Assembly (NCBI RefSeq): GCF_011759365.1
Contig: NZ_JAARLZ010000001.1
Span: 620,001 to 684,000, forward strand
Reading direction: 5' to 3'
Source: Luteibacter anthropi
Lineage (GTDB): Bacteria > Pseudomonadota > Gammaproteobacteria > Xanthomonadales > Rhodanobacteraceae
DNA: 64,000 nt
The notes beneath the pieces are model-generated. The model was not told the DNA's origin and did no database searches. It saw only the letters and a program-made list of their open reading frames with translations. This document shows positions 34,420 through 43,353 of this stretch, one piece after another (positions within the stretch are counted from its first letter, which is position 1; every line of letters starts with the position of its first letter). The position numbers were made by a program, and so were the translations under genes.

Positions 34420-35157
34420 TCAGATGGTGAGCGTGCGTCCGCCGTCGATGCGGATGGTCTGCCCCGTGGTGTAGCGGGCGTCCAGCATCAGCCAGCGCAC
34501 CGCTTCGGCGACGTCATCTGGCTCACCCTTGCGGGCCAGTGGTGTTTTTGCGATGAGCGTTTCGGCAGCGTCTTCCGGCTTGCCCGACTCGGGCCACAGG
34601 ATGGCCCCCGGCGCCACGGCGTTGACGCGTACGTCGGGGGCGAGATCCTTCGCCAGCGACAGCGTGAGCATCGCCAGTGCGGCCTTTGCCATCGTATAGA
34701 TGGGGTGATCCGCGAGAGGCCGCTCGGCGTAGATGTCCACGATGTTGACGATGGCGCCCCTGTTTTTACGAAGCTCTGGCGCGGCCGCTTGCGCCAGAAA
34801 AAAAGGTGCGCGTGCATTGGCGGCGAAGAGGTCGTCCCACTGCTTGCCCGTGGCGGTGCCGATAGGGGTCGGATAGAACGCCGAGGCGTTGTTCACCAGT
34901 CCGTCTAGGCGACCGAAGGTGGCGATGACGGACGACACGAGTGTCGGCAGTGCGGCATCGTCTTCGAGCGGGGCGGCGAAGGTCGCTACGCTGCCTTCGC
35001 GCGATGCGTTGAGTTCGTCGGCCAGCATCCGGGCTTCGTCGCCGGAGTGGCGGTAGTGCACGGCCAGCCGGCATCCGGCGGCATGCAGATGGCGAACGAT
35101 GGTGGCACCCACACGTCGGGCGCCACCGGTGACGAGCACGACCGGCGAGGCGTTCAT
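34420..35157 (-). CDS. Pteridine reductase (FolM/PTR1-type SDR)
   Basis: This 245-residue short-chain reductase has the TGGARRVG cofactor motif; the double Arg is typical of pteridine reductases. It also has NNASAFYPTP, an Asp in VDIYAERPL in place of the usual Ser, and YTMAKAAL with the YxxxK pair. Enzymes of this group reduce dihydrobiopterin, dihydromonapterin or dihydrofolate. The folB and folK genes 2-4 kb away support a pterin role. Confidence 0.87.
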   Translation of the reverse strand: MNASPVVLVTGGARRVGATIVRHLHAAGCRLAVHYRHSGDEARMLADELNASREGSVATFAAPLEDDAALPTLVSSVIATFGRLDGLVNNASAFYPTPIGTATGKQWDDLFAANARAPFFLAQAAAPELRKNRGAIVNIVDIYAERPLADHPIYTMAKAALAMLTLSLAKDLAPDVRVNAVAPGAILWPESGKPEDAAETLIAKTPLARKGEPDDVAEAVRWLMLDARYTTGQTIRIDGGRTLTI

Positions 35158-35208
35158 CGGAGTTCCTTTTTCACGATGGGTGAAGCTTGACGCAAACGAC
35201 CGGTGACG

Positions 35209-36087
35209 TCACGTCGCGGGCTTTGCCTTGCGGATGCTTCTCTTTGCAGGAGTGCGCTTGGCGACGGTTTTCTTCGTGGCCTTCCGGGTGGCCGATTTTG
35301 TCGTTTTGGTTGCAGCGGCTCGTTTTTTTGGAGCCGCCTTCTTCATTGGCTTGCGGGACGTCGCCTTGGGCGACGGATCGCCGGCCGTGTCGGCGATGGG
35401 GGCCGTCTTGTCGTCAGTAGCGCGATGCTTTGGCGTCTTCGACGAAGACTCATCGCCATCATCGATATGAATTTCTCCACTGAACAGGTCGATGGCGGTC
35501 TTCGCGACTTGTCCGGTGTCGTAGTAAGCGTAAGCGCCTACTCCCAGTGCACCGACCACGGGCAGCCAGCGTGAAATGCCTTTGCCTACGGCGCGCTTGG
35601 ACACGCTTACGCCGATGCGTCCTGCCAGACGCTGCAACACGCTCGTTGCGGTAGTGCGGAATACCAGCCGGTCACCCACGCGTATGGCGATGTCACGAAA
35701 CGCCTGCGCTGCCGTGTGTCGGAACAGGCACCACAGCATCTGCTCGCGACCCAGCTTGGCTGTCTTGCCGTACGCCGCGGCAATGTCGCTCACGAGCTGC
35801 CCCTGGATGCGCCAGATGGCCACCAGTTCGGGTAGCACCGTCAGCCAGCCGAGCGGCCCTGGTGGCAGGGCGAGCGAACCGGCGGTGAGTGCCGCCTTGT
35901 TGGCGGCGGTGCTGGCGAGGCGTCGGCATTCCTCTTCCACCGTGCTTTTGCTTGCGCGCGGCACGTCGCTTTCAGGGATGCGACTGACGAATTCGAGGAT
36001 CGCCTTGGCGACAGCACTATCGCCACGGTCACCGGCCGTGACGGGAACGATCTCGCGGGAAGTGGACTCGGAATCGCGCTTTGGCAT
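35209..36087 (-). CDS. EcsC-like protein with histone-H1-like basic tail
   Basis: This 292-residue protein has two parts. Residues ~20-200 look like an EcsC-domain protein (AANKAALTAGSLALPPGPLGWLTVLPELVAIW, GRIGVSVSKRAVGKGISRWLPVVGALGVGAYAYYDT). The last ~75 residues are an Ala/Lys/Thr/Arg-rich repeat (KKAAPKKRAAATKTTK, TRKATKKTVAKRTPAKR) like AlgP or bacterial H1-type tails, which bind nucleic acid. The combination suggests a membrane-associated protein with a DNA- or polyanion-binding tail. It is divergent from the TonB receptor at 36223. Confidence 0.82.
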   Translation of the reverse strand: MPKRDSESTSREIVPVTAGDRGDSAVAKAILEFVSRIPESDVPRASKSTVEEECRRLASTAANKAALTAGSLALPPGPLGWLTVLPELVAIWRIQGQLVSDIAAAYGKTAKLGREQMLWCLFRHTAAQAFRDIAIRVGDRLVFRTTATSVLQRLAGRIGVSVSKRAVGKGISRWLPVVGALGVGAYAYYDTGQVAKTAIDLFSGEIHIDDGDESSSKTPKHRATDDKTAPIADTAGDPSPKATSRKPMKKAAPKKRAAATKTTKSATRKATKKTVAKRTPAKRSIRKAKPAT

Positions 36088-36189
36088 GAGGGTATCCGGC
36101 AGAAAAACGATATGCCTTCGATTGATAGCGCATCATGTTTAACGCTTGCGTGAAAGCGGTTGGAAAGGTACCGTCATGAAACTGTGTAT

Positions 36190-36210
36190 CGCAACATTAT
36201 AACATTTTAC
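36190..36210 (+). promoter_or_regulatory. Possible metal-regulator (Zur-like) half-palindrome over a -10 box
   Basis: CGCAACATTATAACATTTTA contains TATAAC (36198-36203), a good -10, and TATAACATTT, which matches one half of the gammaproteobacterial Zur consensus. The left half matches poorly. It also holds the direct repeat AACATT-AT-AACATT. It lies about 20 bases before the TonB receptor start. Confidence 0.35.
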
Positions 36211-36222
36211 GAAAGGCCCCCG

Positions 36223-38331
36223 ATGACTCCCGCCCGTCTCGCTCTCAGCATCGCCCTGGCGCTCGCCGCCGCCCCTGTTTTTGCGGATGACGCGCCTCCG
36301 CAAAAAGCTACGAATCTGGGCGAGGTCGATGTGACCGCCCGCCTCGACGAGGCACGCAACAGCCTTTCGCCCGATACCGGCAGCAGCCAGTACGTGATGG
36401 ACCGGCAGACGATCCAGGCCCTTCCGCTGGGTGATTCCACGCCGCTGAACCAGGCGATCCTGCAGGCGCCGGGTGTGGTCCAGGATTCCTACGGCCAGCT
36501 GCATGTGCGTGGCGATCACGCCAACCTGCAGTACCGCATCAACGGCGTGCTGATTCCCGAAAGCATCGGCGGTTTCGGCCAGACGCTCGACGCGCGCACC
36601 ATCGACAGCGTGAAGCTGCTCACGGGTGCGCTGCCGGCCCAGTACGGTGACCGTACGGCCGCCGTGGTGGATATCACCACGCGTACGCCGAAGCAGGATG
36701 GCGTCGGCGGCAGCGTGGGCATCACCGGCGGCCAGTTCGGCACGGTGAACCCGAACGCCACGCTGTTCGGCCGCAGTGGTGACTGGAGCTGGTTCCTCAC
36801 CGCCAACTACCTCGAAAACGATGTCGGCATCGAAAACCCGACGTCCAGCCGCAAGCCGATCCATGACCACACCAACCAGGTGAAGGCCTTCGGCGATGTC
36901 TCGTATCTGATCAACAACGATACGCGCCTGAGCTTCATGTTCGGCGTGACCAACAACCGCTTCGAACTGCCGAACAACCCGGGTCAGACCCCGCAGTTCG
37001 GTTACCTCGACGTCACCAACTTCGATTCCTCCCAGCTCAATGACCGGCAGCAGGAAAAGACCCGTTTCGGCGTGCTGAGCCTGCAGGGAAAGCTGGGTGA
37101 TACCGCTTATCAGGTGTCGGCTGGCGCGCGCTACAGCGGCCTGGATTTCACGCCCGACGACATCGGCGACCTGATGTTCAACGGCGTGGCGTCCACCGTG
37201 CGTCGTGCCAATCGCGCGACCACGCTGCAGGCAGATTTCTCGACGCCGTGGGGTGACAACCACACCCTGCGTTACGGCATCTACGGCTCGTTCGAGCGTG
37301 CCACGTCCAGCAATAATTCGCTGGTGTTCCCGGTGGACGACACCGGTGCGCAGTCGTCGACCGTGCCGCTCAACATCCTCGATACGAGCCGCGTGCTCGC
37401 CCGTACCTATGCGGTGTACCTGCAGGACGAGTGGAGCATCGGCGACAAATGGACCGTGAACTACGGCCTGCGCGGTGACCGTTACGACGCGTTCCGCGTG
37501 GAAAGCCAGCTCAGCCCGCGTGTGGGCGTGGTGTACCAGCCCACCGATACCACAACCATCCATGCCGGCTATTCGCGTTACTTCACGCCGCCGGCCTCGG
37601 AGATGATTTCGCCGACCACGATCGCGAAGTTCGCGGGCACCACGGGTGCGCAGCCGGATAGTGGCAACGATACCCCGCTGGCCGAGCGTTCCAGCTATTA
37701 CGACATCGGTATCTCGCAGAAGATCGGCAGCCAGTGGACGCTTGGCCTGGACAGCTACAAGCGTCGCGTTTCGCGCATCCAGGATGAAGGCCAGTTCGGC
37801 ACGGCGCTGGTGTATTCCACGTTCAACTACGACCAGGGTCGCGTGAAGGGTACCGAGTTCACGGTGAACTACGACGGCGGTGCGCTCACGGCGTATTTCA
37901 ACTTCGCGTACAACCGCTCGGTCGGCAAGAACGTGATCACCAGCCAGTACAACTTCCAGCCGGATGACCTGGCCTATATCGCGGATCATTACATCCACCT
38001 CGACCACGACCAGAAGTTCACCTCGTCGGGCGGTGTCAGCTATGTATTCGGCGATACGACGCGCATCGGTGCGGACTACCTCTACGGATCAGGCCTGCGT
38101 CGTGATGGAATCGTGCCCAACGGCGATACCATGCCGGCCTATTTCCAGCTGAACCTCAGCGTCGGTCGCGATTTCCAGTTCTTCCAGGGGGCGGCGACGC
38201 ATGCGCAGCTGGCTCTGGTGAATGCGCTGGATCGCACGTATGAGCTGCGTGATGGCACGGGTATCGGCGTAGGCGCGCCGCAGTTTGGTCCGCGTCGTGG
38301 CGTGTTCCTTTCGTTGCAGCAGGATTTCTAA
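36223..38331 (+). CDS. TonB-dependent receptor, substrate unknown
   Basis: This 702-residue outer-membrane receptor has signal peptide MTPARLALSIALALAAAPVFA, a TonB-box region, a plug (QAPGVVQDSYGQLHVRGDHA, VKLLTGALPAQYGDRTAAVVDI) and a barrel ending LSLQQDF with the terminal Phe needed for barrel insertion. ATG at 36223 follows GAAAGG; the open frame upstream starts inside the promoter region. Its plug keeps the LRGP-like element as LLTGALPAQYGDR. No transporter genes adjoin it. A Zur-like half-site upstream raises zinc as a possible ligand, unproven. Confidence 0.9.
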   Translation: MTPARLALSIALALAAAPVFADDAPPQKATNLGEVDVTARLDEARNSLSPDTGSSQYVMDRQTIQALPLGDSTPLNQAILQAPGVVQDSYGQLHVRGDHANLQYRINGVLIPESIGGFGQTLDARTIDSVKLLTGALPAQYGDRTAAVVDITTRTPKQDGVGGSVGITGGQFGTVNPNATLFGRSGDWSWFLTANYLENDVGIENPTSSRKPIHDHTNQVKAFGDVSYLINNDTRLSFMFGVTNNRFELPNNPGQTPQFGYLDVTNFDSSQLNDRQQEKTRFGVLSLQGKLGDTAYQVSAGARYSGLDFTPDDIGDLMFNGVASTVRRANRATTLQADFSTPWGDNHTLRYGIYGSFERATSSNNSLVFPVDDTGAQSSTVPLNILDTSRVLARTYAVYLQDEWSIGDKWTVNYGLRGDRYDAFRVESQLSPRVGVVYQPTDTTTIHAGYSRYFTPPASEMISPTTIAKFAGTTGAQPDSGNDTPLAERSSYYDIGISQKIGSQWTLGLDSYKRRVSRIQDEGQFGTALVYSTFNYDQGRVKGTEFTVNYDGGALTAYFNFAYNRSVGKNVITSQYNFQPDDLAYIADHYIHLDHDQKFTSSGGVSYVFGDTTRIGADYLYGSGLRRDGIVPNGDTMPAYFQLNLSVGRDFQFFQGAATHAQLALVNALDRTYELRDGTGIGVGAPQFGPRRGVFLSLQQDF

Positions 38332-38349
38332 GGGAAGCCTCGCTTCGCA

Positions 38350-38412
38350 CCGGTCGCGCGCAAGGCGCGCTCCTACACGTTTGCCCTGTAGGAGCGCGCC
38401 TTGCGCGCGACC
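38350..38412. repeat. REP-like pair, inverted copy first
   Basis: Here the inverted copy (38350-38377) precedes the forward copy (from 38387), the reverse of the usual order, with a 9-base spacer. It lies between the TonB receptor and the MidA-type gene. Confidence 0.88.
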
Positions 38413-38464
38413 AGACTGGCGACTGCCTTCGGCTCACCCCATGGGATCGGTTATCCTGATCCCC

Positions 38465-39658
38465 ATGACCGACCGCCTCCCCGAACCCGGCGCCGACGAG
38501 CGCGCCCACTCCGAACACCTGTCCGCCCTGCTGCGTGAAGAAATCGCCGCGCATGGCCCGATGCCGTTCTCGCGCTTCATGGAACGCTGCCTCTATACCC
38601 CCGGCCTGGGCTATTACAGCGCAGGCAAGACCAAGTTCGGCGCAGACGGCGACTTCGTCACCGCCCCCGAGCTGGGCACGCTGTTTGCCCGCTGCGTCGT
38701 ACGCGCTTTCGAGCCGGTGCTGGCGTCGCTGGGGCCGGATGCCGACTTCATGGAGATCGGCGGTGGCAGTGGTGCCTTTGCGGAAGCTGCGTTGCGCGCG
38801 CTCGATGTCGCTGGGAAGGTCCCGCGCCGTTACATGATCCTGGAGCCCAGCGCCGACCTGCGCGAGCGCCAGCGTGAGCGCCTGCATGCCAACCTGCCGC
38901 CGGCACTGGCGGCGCGGGCTGTATGGCTCGACGCTCCGCTGGAAGAAGAATGGGAGGGCGTGCTGTTCGCCAACGAGGTGATCGATGCGCTGCCGACCAC
39001 GCGCTTCACCACGCGCGACGGCGAGGTCTACGAGGAATACGTGGTGCTCGATGGCGATGGCAGGTTTCATCGCAACGACCGCCCGGCCGACGTGCTGGTC
39101 AATGGCGCGGTCCGCCATGTCGAGCGTGACCTCGGGCGCGAATTCGAGGCCGGTTACCGTACCGAGATCCTTCCGCAGCTGCCGTACTGGATGCAGGCGG
39201 TGGCGGGAACGCTTCGCAAGGGCGCGATGATCTTTGCAGACTATGGGTATACGCGCAGCGAGTATTACCTGCCCGAGCGCACGGACGGCACCTTGCGTGC
39301 GTTCTACCGTCATCGCGCGCATGGCGATGCGTTCTTCCTGCCGGGTCTTCAGGATCTCACGGCGTCGGTGGATTTCACGGCGCTGGCCGAGGCGGGTAAC
39401 AGTGCCGGCTTCGGTGTAGCCGCGTATGTGCCGCAGGCGCAGTTTCTTATCGCTGCCGATATGCAGGAGTTTTTCGAGAATGACTACCTTGCGCTGGATG
39501 ACGAAGCGGCGCGTTACCGACTGGCGCAGGAAGTGAAGAAGCTCACCCTGCCGGATCAGATGGGGGAGCGGTTCCAGGTGATGCTGTTTGCACGGGGTGT
39601 GGATCCTTCGGTGTTGCCGGAGGCCGTGCTGGCGGCGGATCAGGGGGCGCGGCTTTAG
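38465..39658 (+). CDS. MidA/NDUFAF7-type SAM-dependent methyltransferase
   Basis: This 397-residue protein of the PF02636 family methylates an arginine of complex I assembly factors in mitochondria; bacterial roles are less clear. Family blocks include PMPFSRFMERCLYTPGLGYY, FGADGDFVTAPELGTLFAR and the SAM motif FMEIGGGSGAFA, with ANEVIDALP further on. ATG at 38465 is chosen; ATG at 38441 would add eight residues (MGSVILIP). The gene stands alone between REP elements. Confidence 0.88.
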   Translation: MTDRLPEPGADERAHSEHLSALLREEIAAHGPMPFSRFMERCLYTPGLGYYSAGKTKFGADGDFVTAPELGTLFARCVVRAFEPVLASLGPDADFMEIGGGSGAFAEAALRALDVAGKVPRRYMILEPSADLRERQRERLHANLPPALAARAVWLDAPLEEEWEGVLFANEVIDALPTTRFTTRDGEVYEEYVVLDGDGRFHRNDRPADVLVNGAVRHVERDLGREFEAGYRTEILPQLPYWMQAVAGTLRKGAMIFADYGYTRSEYYLPERTDGTLRAFYRHRAHGDAFFLPGLQDLTASVDFTALAEAGNSAGFGVAAYVPQAQFLIAADMQEFFENDYLALDDEAARYRLAQEVKKLTLPDQMGERFQVMLFARGVDPSVLPEAVLAADQGARL

Positions 39659-39678
39659 GGTTCGGCGTTTCGCGATGA

Positions 39679-39770
39679 CGGTCGCGCGCAAGGCGCGCTC
39701 CTACAAGGGCGGCCGCGCAACCACAACGAAGCGACACCCCAACTGTAGGAGCGCGCCTCGCGCGCGACCA
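39679..39770. repeat. REP-like pair, inverted copy first
   Basis: An inverted copy ends GCGCTCCTACA at 39705 and a forward copy starts TGTAGGAGCGCGCCTCG at 39744. The pair lies in the tail-to-tail gap between the methyltransferase and rep genes. Confidence 0.88.
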
Positions 39771-39804
39771 CCTTGATCCGAAGCCGGCAGCCAAGCCCCG
39801 CGGC

Positions 39805-41799
39805 TCACCCATTCCCCGCCAGCATCGCCCGGATCTTCGCCATATGCGATTCCGCGGTGTCTTTCTTCACCTCGGCATCCGCTTCCGGATCCTGCCCATC
39901 CCAATGCAGATCATCCTGCGGCAGCTCTTCAAGAAACCGGCTGGGATCGTTCGACAGCACCTCGCCGTACTTCTTGGAGCGTGACGCATACGAAAGCGTC
40001 AGCATCTCCTTCGCACGCGTGATACCCACATACATCAGGCGCCGCTCCTCATCGAGCCGGCCTTCATCCAGCGCGCCCTCATGCGGCAGCGTGCCATCCT
40101 CGCAACCCACGATGAAGACGAAGCGGAATTCCAGGCCCTTCGCCGAATGCAGCGTCATCATGCGCAAGGCATTGCCGGGATCATCACGATCGGCATGGCT
40201 CAGCAAGGCCAGCTGCTGCGCGATGTCGCCGGTGCGGCCACCATCGCGGCCCATGGCGCGGAACCAGTCCATCAGCTCGCGTATATTGCCCAGGCGGCGC
40301 TCACGCAGGGCATCATCCGGTGTCGTCGCTGCAATGTGCGCGCCATAGCCGGTTTTCTCTACCACGGTGGCGACGAGATCCGCCGCACTCTCGTGCACGG
40401 CGTGACTGCGCAGCTCGTCCATCAGCCGCGAGAAACCCGCCAGTGCAGAAGCAGGGCGCGCGGCCAGGTTCTTCAGCGCGGCATCGCTGCGCGCGGCATC
40501 CAGCAACGAGGCATTGCGCGTCTGCGCGATCTGGCCCAGCTTTTCCAGGGATGTCGAACCGATCTCCCGCTTGGGCACGTTCACCACGCGAAGAAACGCC
40601 GCATCGTCGGTGGGATTGGTGAGCAGGCGCAGATAGCAGAGGATGTCCTTCACCTCGGCACGGTCCAGGAACGACAGCGCGCCACTCAGGTGGTAAGGCA
40701 CCTTGGCCAGGCGCAGCGCCTTTTCCAGCGGACGTGCCTGGAAATTGCCGCGATACAGGATGCAGAAATCATCCCATCGGCAACCCTTGTCCTTGTACTT
40801 CTCGTGCAGCGTGGACGCGATGGCGGCAATGCGCTCGGCTTCGTGATCGCCGTCCTTGCACTCGATCACGCGGATGGGTGGGCCTTCGACGTGGTCGCTC
40901 CACAATTTCTTCTCGTGAACGTGCGGATTGTTCGCGATGAGATGGTTTGCCGCACGCAGGATACGCTTGGCACAGCGATAGTTCTGTTCCAGCTTGATCA
41001 CGCGAAGCTGCGGGAAGTCGCGACCCAACTGGTCGATGTTTTCCGGGTTGGCGCCACGCCAGGCGTAGATGCTCTGGTCGTCATCACCCACGCAGGTAAA
41101 GCGCGCCTTCGGCCCTGCGATGGTCTTCAGCAGGCGATACTGTGCGTCGTTGGTATCCTGGTATTCGTCCACCAGCAGGTAGCGCAGGCGCTCCTGCCAG
41201 ATCGCGCGCGCATCGGCATCGGTTTCGAGGATGCGCAACGGCAGGCGGATGAGGTCGTCGAAATCCACCGCGTTGAAGGCAGCGAGGCGCTGCTGGTAAA
41301 GATCGTAGATCGTCGCCGCCTCGATCTCGCGCGGCGTACGTGCGGCAGCCATGGCTTCTTCCGGCGTGAGGCCGGAGTTCTTCGCCTTGCCCAGCAGGTT
41401 GCGGATGCCGGTGATCACCTCGGGCTTCACGCCCTTGGGCGACAGCTCCTTGATCATGTTCGCGCTGTCTTCGGCATCCAGCACCGAGAAGCCGCGGCGC
41501 AGCTGCGCGCGCTCGTGCTCGATCTGCAGGAATTTCAGGCCCAGCGCGTGGAAGGTGCACACGGTAAGCGCCCGGGCGGCATCGTCGGAGATGAGCCGGC
41601 CCACGCGCTCGCGCATTTCCTTCGCGGCCTTGTTGGTGAAGGTGATCGCCGCGATCTTCTCGGCCGCCAGGTGCCGCCGGGAGATCAGGTGCGAGATCTT
41701 CTCCGTGATGACACGGGTCTTGCCGGAGCCGGCGCCGGCCAGCACAAGGAGGGGACCGTCGCAGTATTCGACGGCCGCGTGTTGTTGGGGGTTGAGCAT
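39805..41799 (-). CDS. rep: ATP-dependent DNA helicase Rep
   Basis: This 664-residue UvrD/Rep-type superfamily 1 helicase unwinds DNA ahead of stalled forks. It shows Walker [12 protein letters not shown], motif [10 protein letters not shown], motif [16 protein letters not shown], motif IV QNYRC and motif [11 protein letters not shown], then a C-terminal tail. It starts at ATG 41799 ([12 protein letters not shown]); the longer open frame is a proline-rich artefact over the tdk promoter. Length and the opening [20 protein letters not shown] match Rep rather than UvrD. It diverges from tdk. Confidence 0.93.
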   Translation of the reverse strand: MLNPQQHAAVEYCDGPLLVLAGAGSGKTRVITEKISHLISRRHLAAEKIAAITFTNKAAKEMRERVGRLISDDAARALTVCTFHALGLKFLQIEHERAQLRRGFSVLDAEDSANMIKELSPKGVKPEVITGIRNLLGKAKNSGLTPEEAMAAARTPREIEAATIYDLYQQRLAAFNAVDFDDLIRLPLRILETDADARAIWQERLRYLLVDEYQDTNDAQYRLLKTIAGPKARFTCVGDDDQSIYAWRGANPENIDQLGRDFPQLRVIKLEQNYRCAKRILRAANHLIANNPHVHEKKLWSDHVEGPPIRVIECKDGDHEAERIAAIASTLHEKYKDKGCRWDDFCILYRGNFQARPLEKALRLAKVPYHLSGALSFLDRAEVKDILCYLRLLTNPTDDAAFLRVVNVPKREIGSTSLEKLGQIAQTRNASLLDAARSDAALKNLAARPASALAGFSRLMDELRSHAVHESAADLVATVVEKTGYGAHIAATTPDDALRERRLGNIRELMDWFRAMGRDGGRTGDIAQQLALLSHADRDDPGNALRMMTLHSAKGLEFRFVFIVGCEDGTLPHEGALDEGRLDEERRLMYVGITRAKEMLTLSYASRSKKYGEVLSNDPSRFLEELPQDDLHWDGQDPEADAEVKKDTAESHMAKIRAMLAGNG

Positions 41800-41923
41800 C
41801 GGATCGGCCGGGGTGGACTGGCGGACGAGGCCCCGGATGGTAGCAGGTGGCGGACCGGGGGCGGGCGGAGCCGGCGGGGGCGGGTTTGGGTACCATGTCC
41901 GGTCACGAACGGACCGGGCCCGC

Positions 41924-42577
41924 ATGGCAAAGCTGTATTTCTACTACTCGGCAATGAACGCCGGAAAGACCACGACCCTGCTGCAGAGCGCCCACAACTA
42001 TCACGAGCGCGGCATGCGGACGCTGATTCTCACGCCCGCGCTGGACGACCGCTATGGCGAGGGCGTGGTGGCTTCCCGGATCGGCCTCCAGGCCCGCGGC
42101 GTGCGCTTCGGCGCCGAGGACGACCTGCTGGCGGCCGTGGAGGCGGATATCGCCGCCCGGGGTCCCCTGCACTGCGTCCTGGTGGACGAGGCCCAGTTCC
42201 TGAGCAAGGCCCAGGTCTGGCAACTGTCCGACGTGGTGGACAACCTGAACATCCCGGTCCTGGCCTATGGCCTGCGCACCGACTTCCGGGGCGAGCTCTT
42301 CGAAGGCAGCCGCTACCTGCTGGCCTGGGCCGACAACCTGGAAGAGATCAAGACGATCTGCCACTCCGGGCGCAAGGCGACCATGGTGGTTCGCGTGGAT
42401 GAACACGGGCGTGCCGTGACCCAGGGGCCCCAGGTTGAGATCGGCGGCAACGACCGCTATGTCTCCGTGAGCCGTGCCGAGTTCAAGAGCATCACGGCCG
42501 GCGATGGCCGGATCGAGCTCCAGCAGTCCGTACTGCCCCTCGGCGAAAACGACACCAACGAAGGAAATCCCGCGTGA
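41924..42577 (+). CDS. tdk: Thymidine kinase
   Basis: This 217-residue type II thymidine kinase performs pyrimidine salvage. Walker A is SAMNAGKTT, the Walker B region is VLVDEAQFL, and the substrate lid contains [15 protein letters not shown], as in the E. coli enzyme. The late region [13 protein letters not shown] lacks the full set of zinc Cys of the classical CxxC pairs. GTGA overlap at its stop couples it to the unknown gene that follows. Confidence 0.92.
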   Translation: MAKLYFYYSAMNAGKTTTLLQSAHNYHERGMRTLILTPALDDRYGEGVVASRIGLQARGVRFGAEDDLLAAVEADIAARGPLHCVLVDEAQFLSKAQVWQLSDVVDNLNIPVLAYGLRTDFRGELFEGSRYLLAWADNLEEIKTICHSGRKATMVVRVDEHGRAVTQGPQVEIGGNDRYVSVSRAEFKSITAGDGRIELQQSVLPLGENDTNEGNPA

Positions 42578-43347
42578 CCGAGACGACGACCCCCGCCGCC
42601 GAATGGCCGCGCCCTTACTGGCAGCCCAGCGACGAGCAGGCTGTACTGCTGTACTTCGTTTTCGGATCGTTCGCCGAGGACGTGGTGATTCCGTCGTCGA
42701 AGTACGGCAGCCCCGGCCTGCCTGAAGGCATCGAGATGCAGCGCATGCAGAACACGGTGCTGGCACGCTGGGAGGGCTATCCCCTGGCTGGTGCGCTGGG
42801 TGACCTGCTGAACGAGGACAACCCCGAAGGCTACAAGGCCGCCAGGGCGGCACCCCACGTCATGGTGATTCGCGGGCGATTCCCCGATCGCGAGAGCCTC
42901 GATTACCTGCGTGACACGCTGGGCGTCGTCGCCGCACTGACCGACGTCGGTGGCAAGGTCGTCGTGGACCCGCAGATTCTCACCCTGTTCGATGCGAAGG
43001 ACTGGCGTGAGCACTATCTCGTACCCGGCGGTGCGCCGCCGCGCCATCATGTGCTGATCCTGTGCAGCCCCGAGGAAACCAAGGGCCGCTCGTGGATCCG
43101 CACGCGTGGCATGCGTAAGTTCGGTCGTCCGGACGTCAGCGTCACCAACGTGCCCGATCACGACATCGACCGCGTCGGCGTGCTCACGGAAAACTTCGTG
43201 GAACTGGCCGCTCTGGGTTCGCGTTTCGAGGAAGGCCAGCTGATCGATGTCACGGGCGTGCGCGGTGGCCTGAAGGTCGCCCTGTCCGGTGACGAGAGCG
43301 ACCCCCGGTTCAACAACTCGCACGCAGCGATGCGCTGGCCGGATTAA
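42574..43347 (+). CDS. Protein of unknown function coupled to thymidine kinase
   Basis: This 257-residue soluble protein starts with GTG overlapping the tdk stop. It was not recognised. Visible features: no signal or membrane segment, an acidic N-terminus, a possible alpha/beta fold ([32 protein letters not shown]) and a basic patch [14 protein letters not shown]. The tight coupling suggests a role with nucleotide metabolism or simple co-transcription. It ends six bases from the convergent phospholipase-like gene. Confidence 0.8.
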   Translation: MTETTTPAAEWPRPYWQPSDEQAVLLYFVFGSFAEDVVIPSSKYGSPGLPEGIEMQRMQNTVLARWEGYPLAGALGDLLNEDNPEGYKAARAAPHVMVIRGRFPDRESLDYLRDTLGVVAALTDVGGKVVVDPQILTLFDAKDWREHYLVPGGAPPRHHVLILCSPEETKGRSWIRTRGMRKFGRPDVSVTNVPDHDIDRVGVLTENFVELAALGSRFEEGQLIDVTGVRGGLKVALSGDESDPRFNNSHAAMRWPD

Positions 43348-43353
43348 AGCGCC

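Noticed and set aside
36190-36210. A full Zur box before the TonB receptor
   Set aside because: Only one half matches the consensus well, so it is listed as possible and not called as a site with certainty.
36139-38007. A 622-codon open frame on the strand opposite the TonB receptor
   Set aside because: It is a high-GC shadow of the receptor gene, with low-complexity Arg/Ala/His-rich translation and no ribosome site; the plus-strand receptor has clear family motifs.
40081-42402. A 773-codon plus-strand open frame opposite the rep helicase
   Set aside because: Helicase motifs are complete on the minus strand, and the opposite frame runs on into tdk out of frame.
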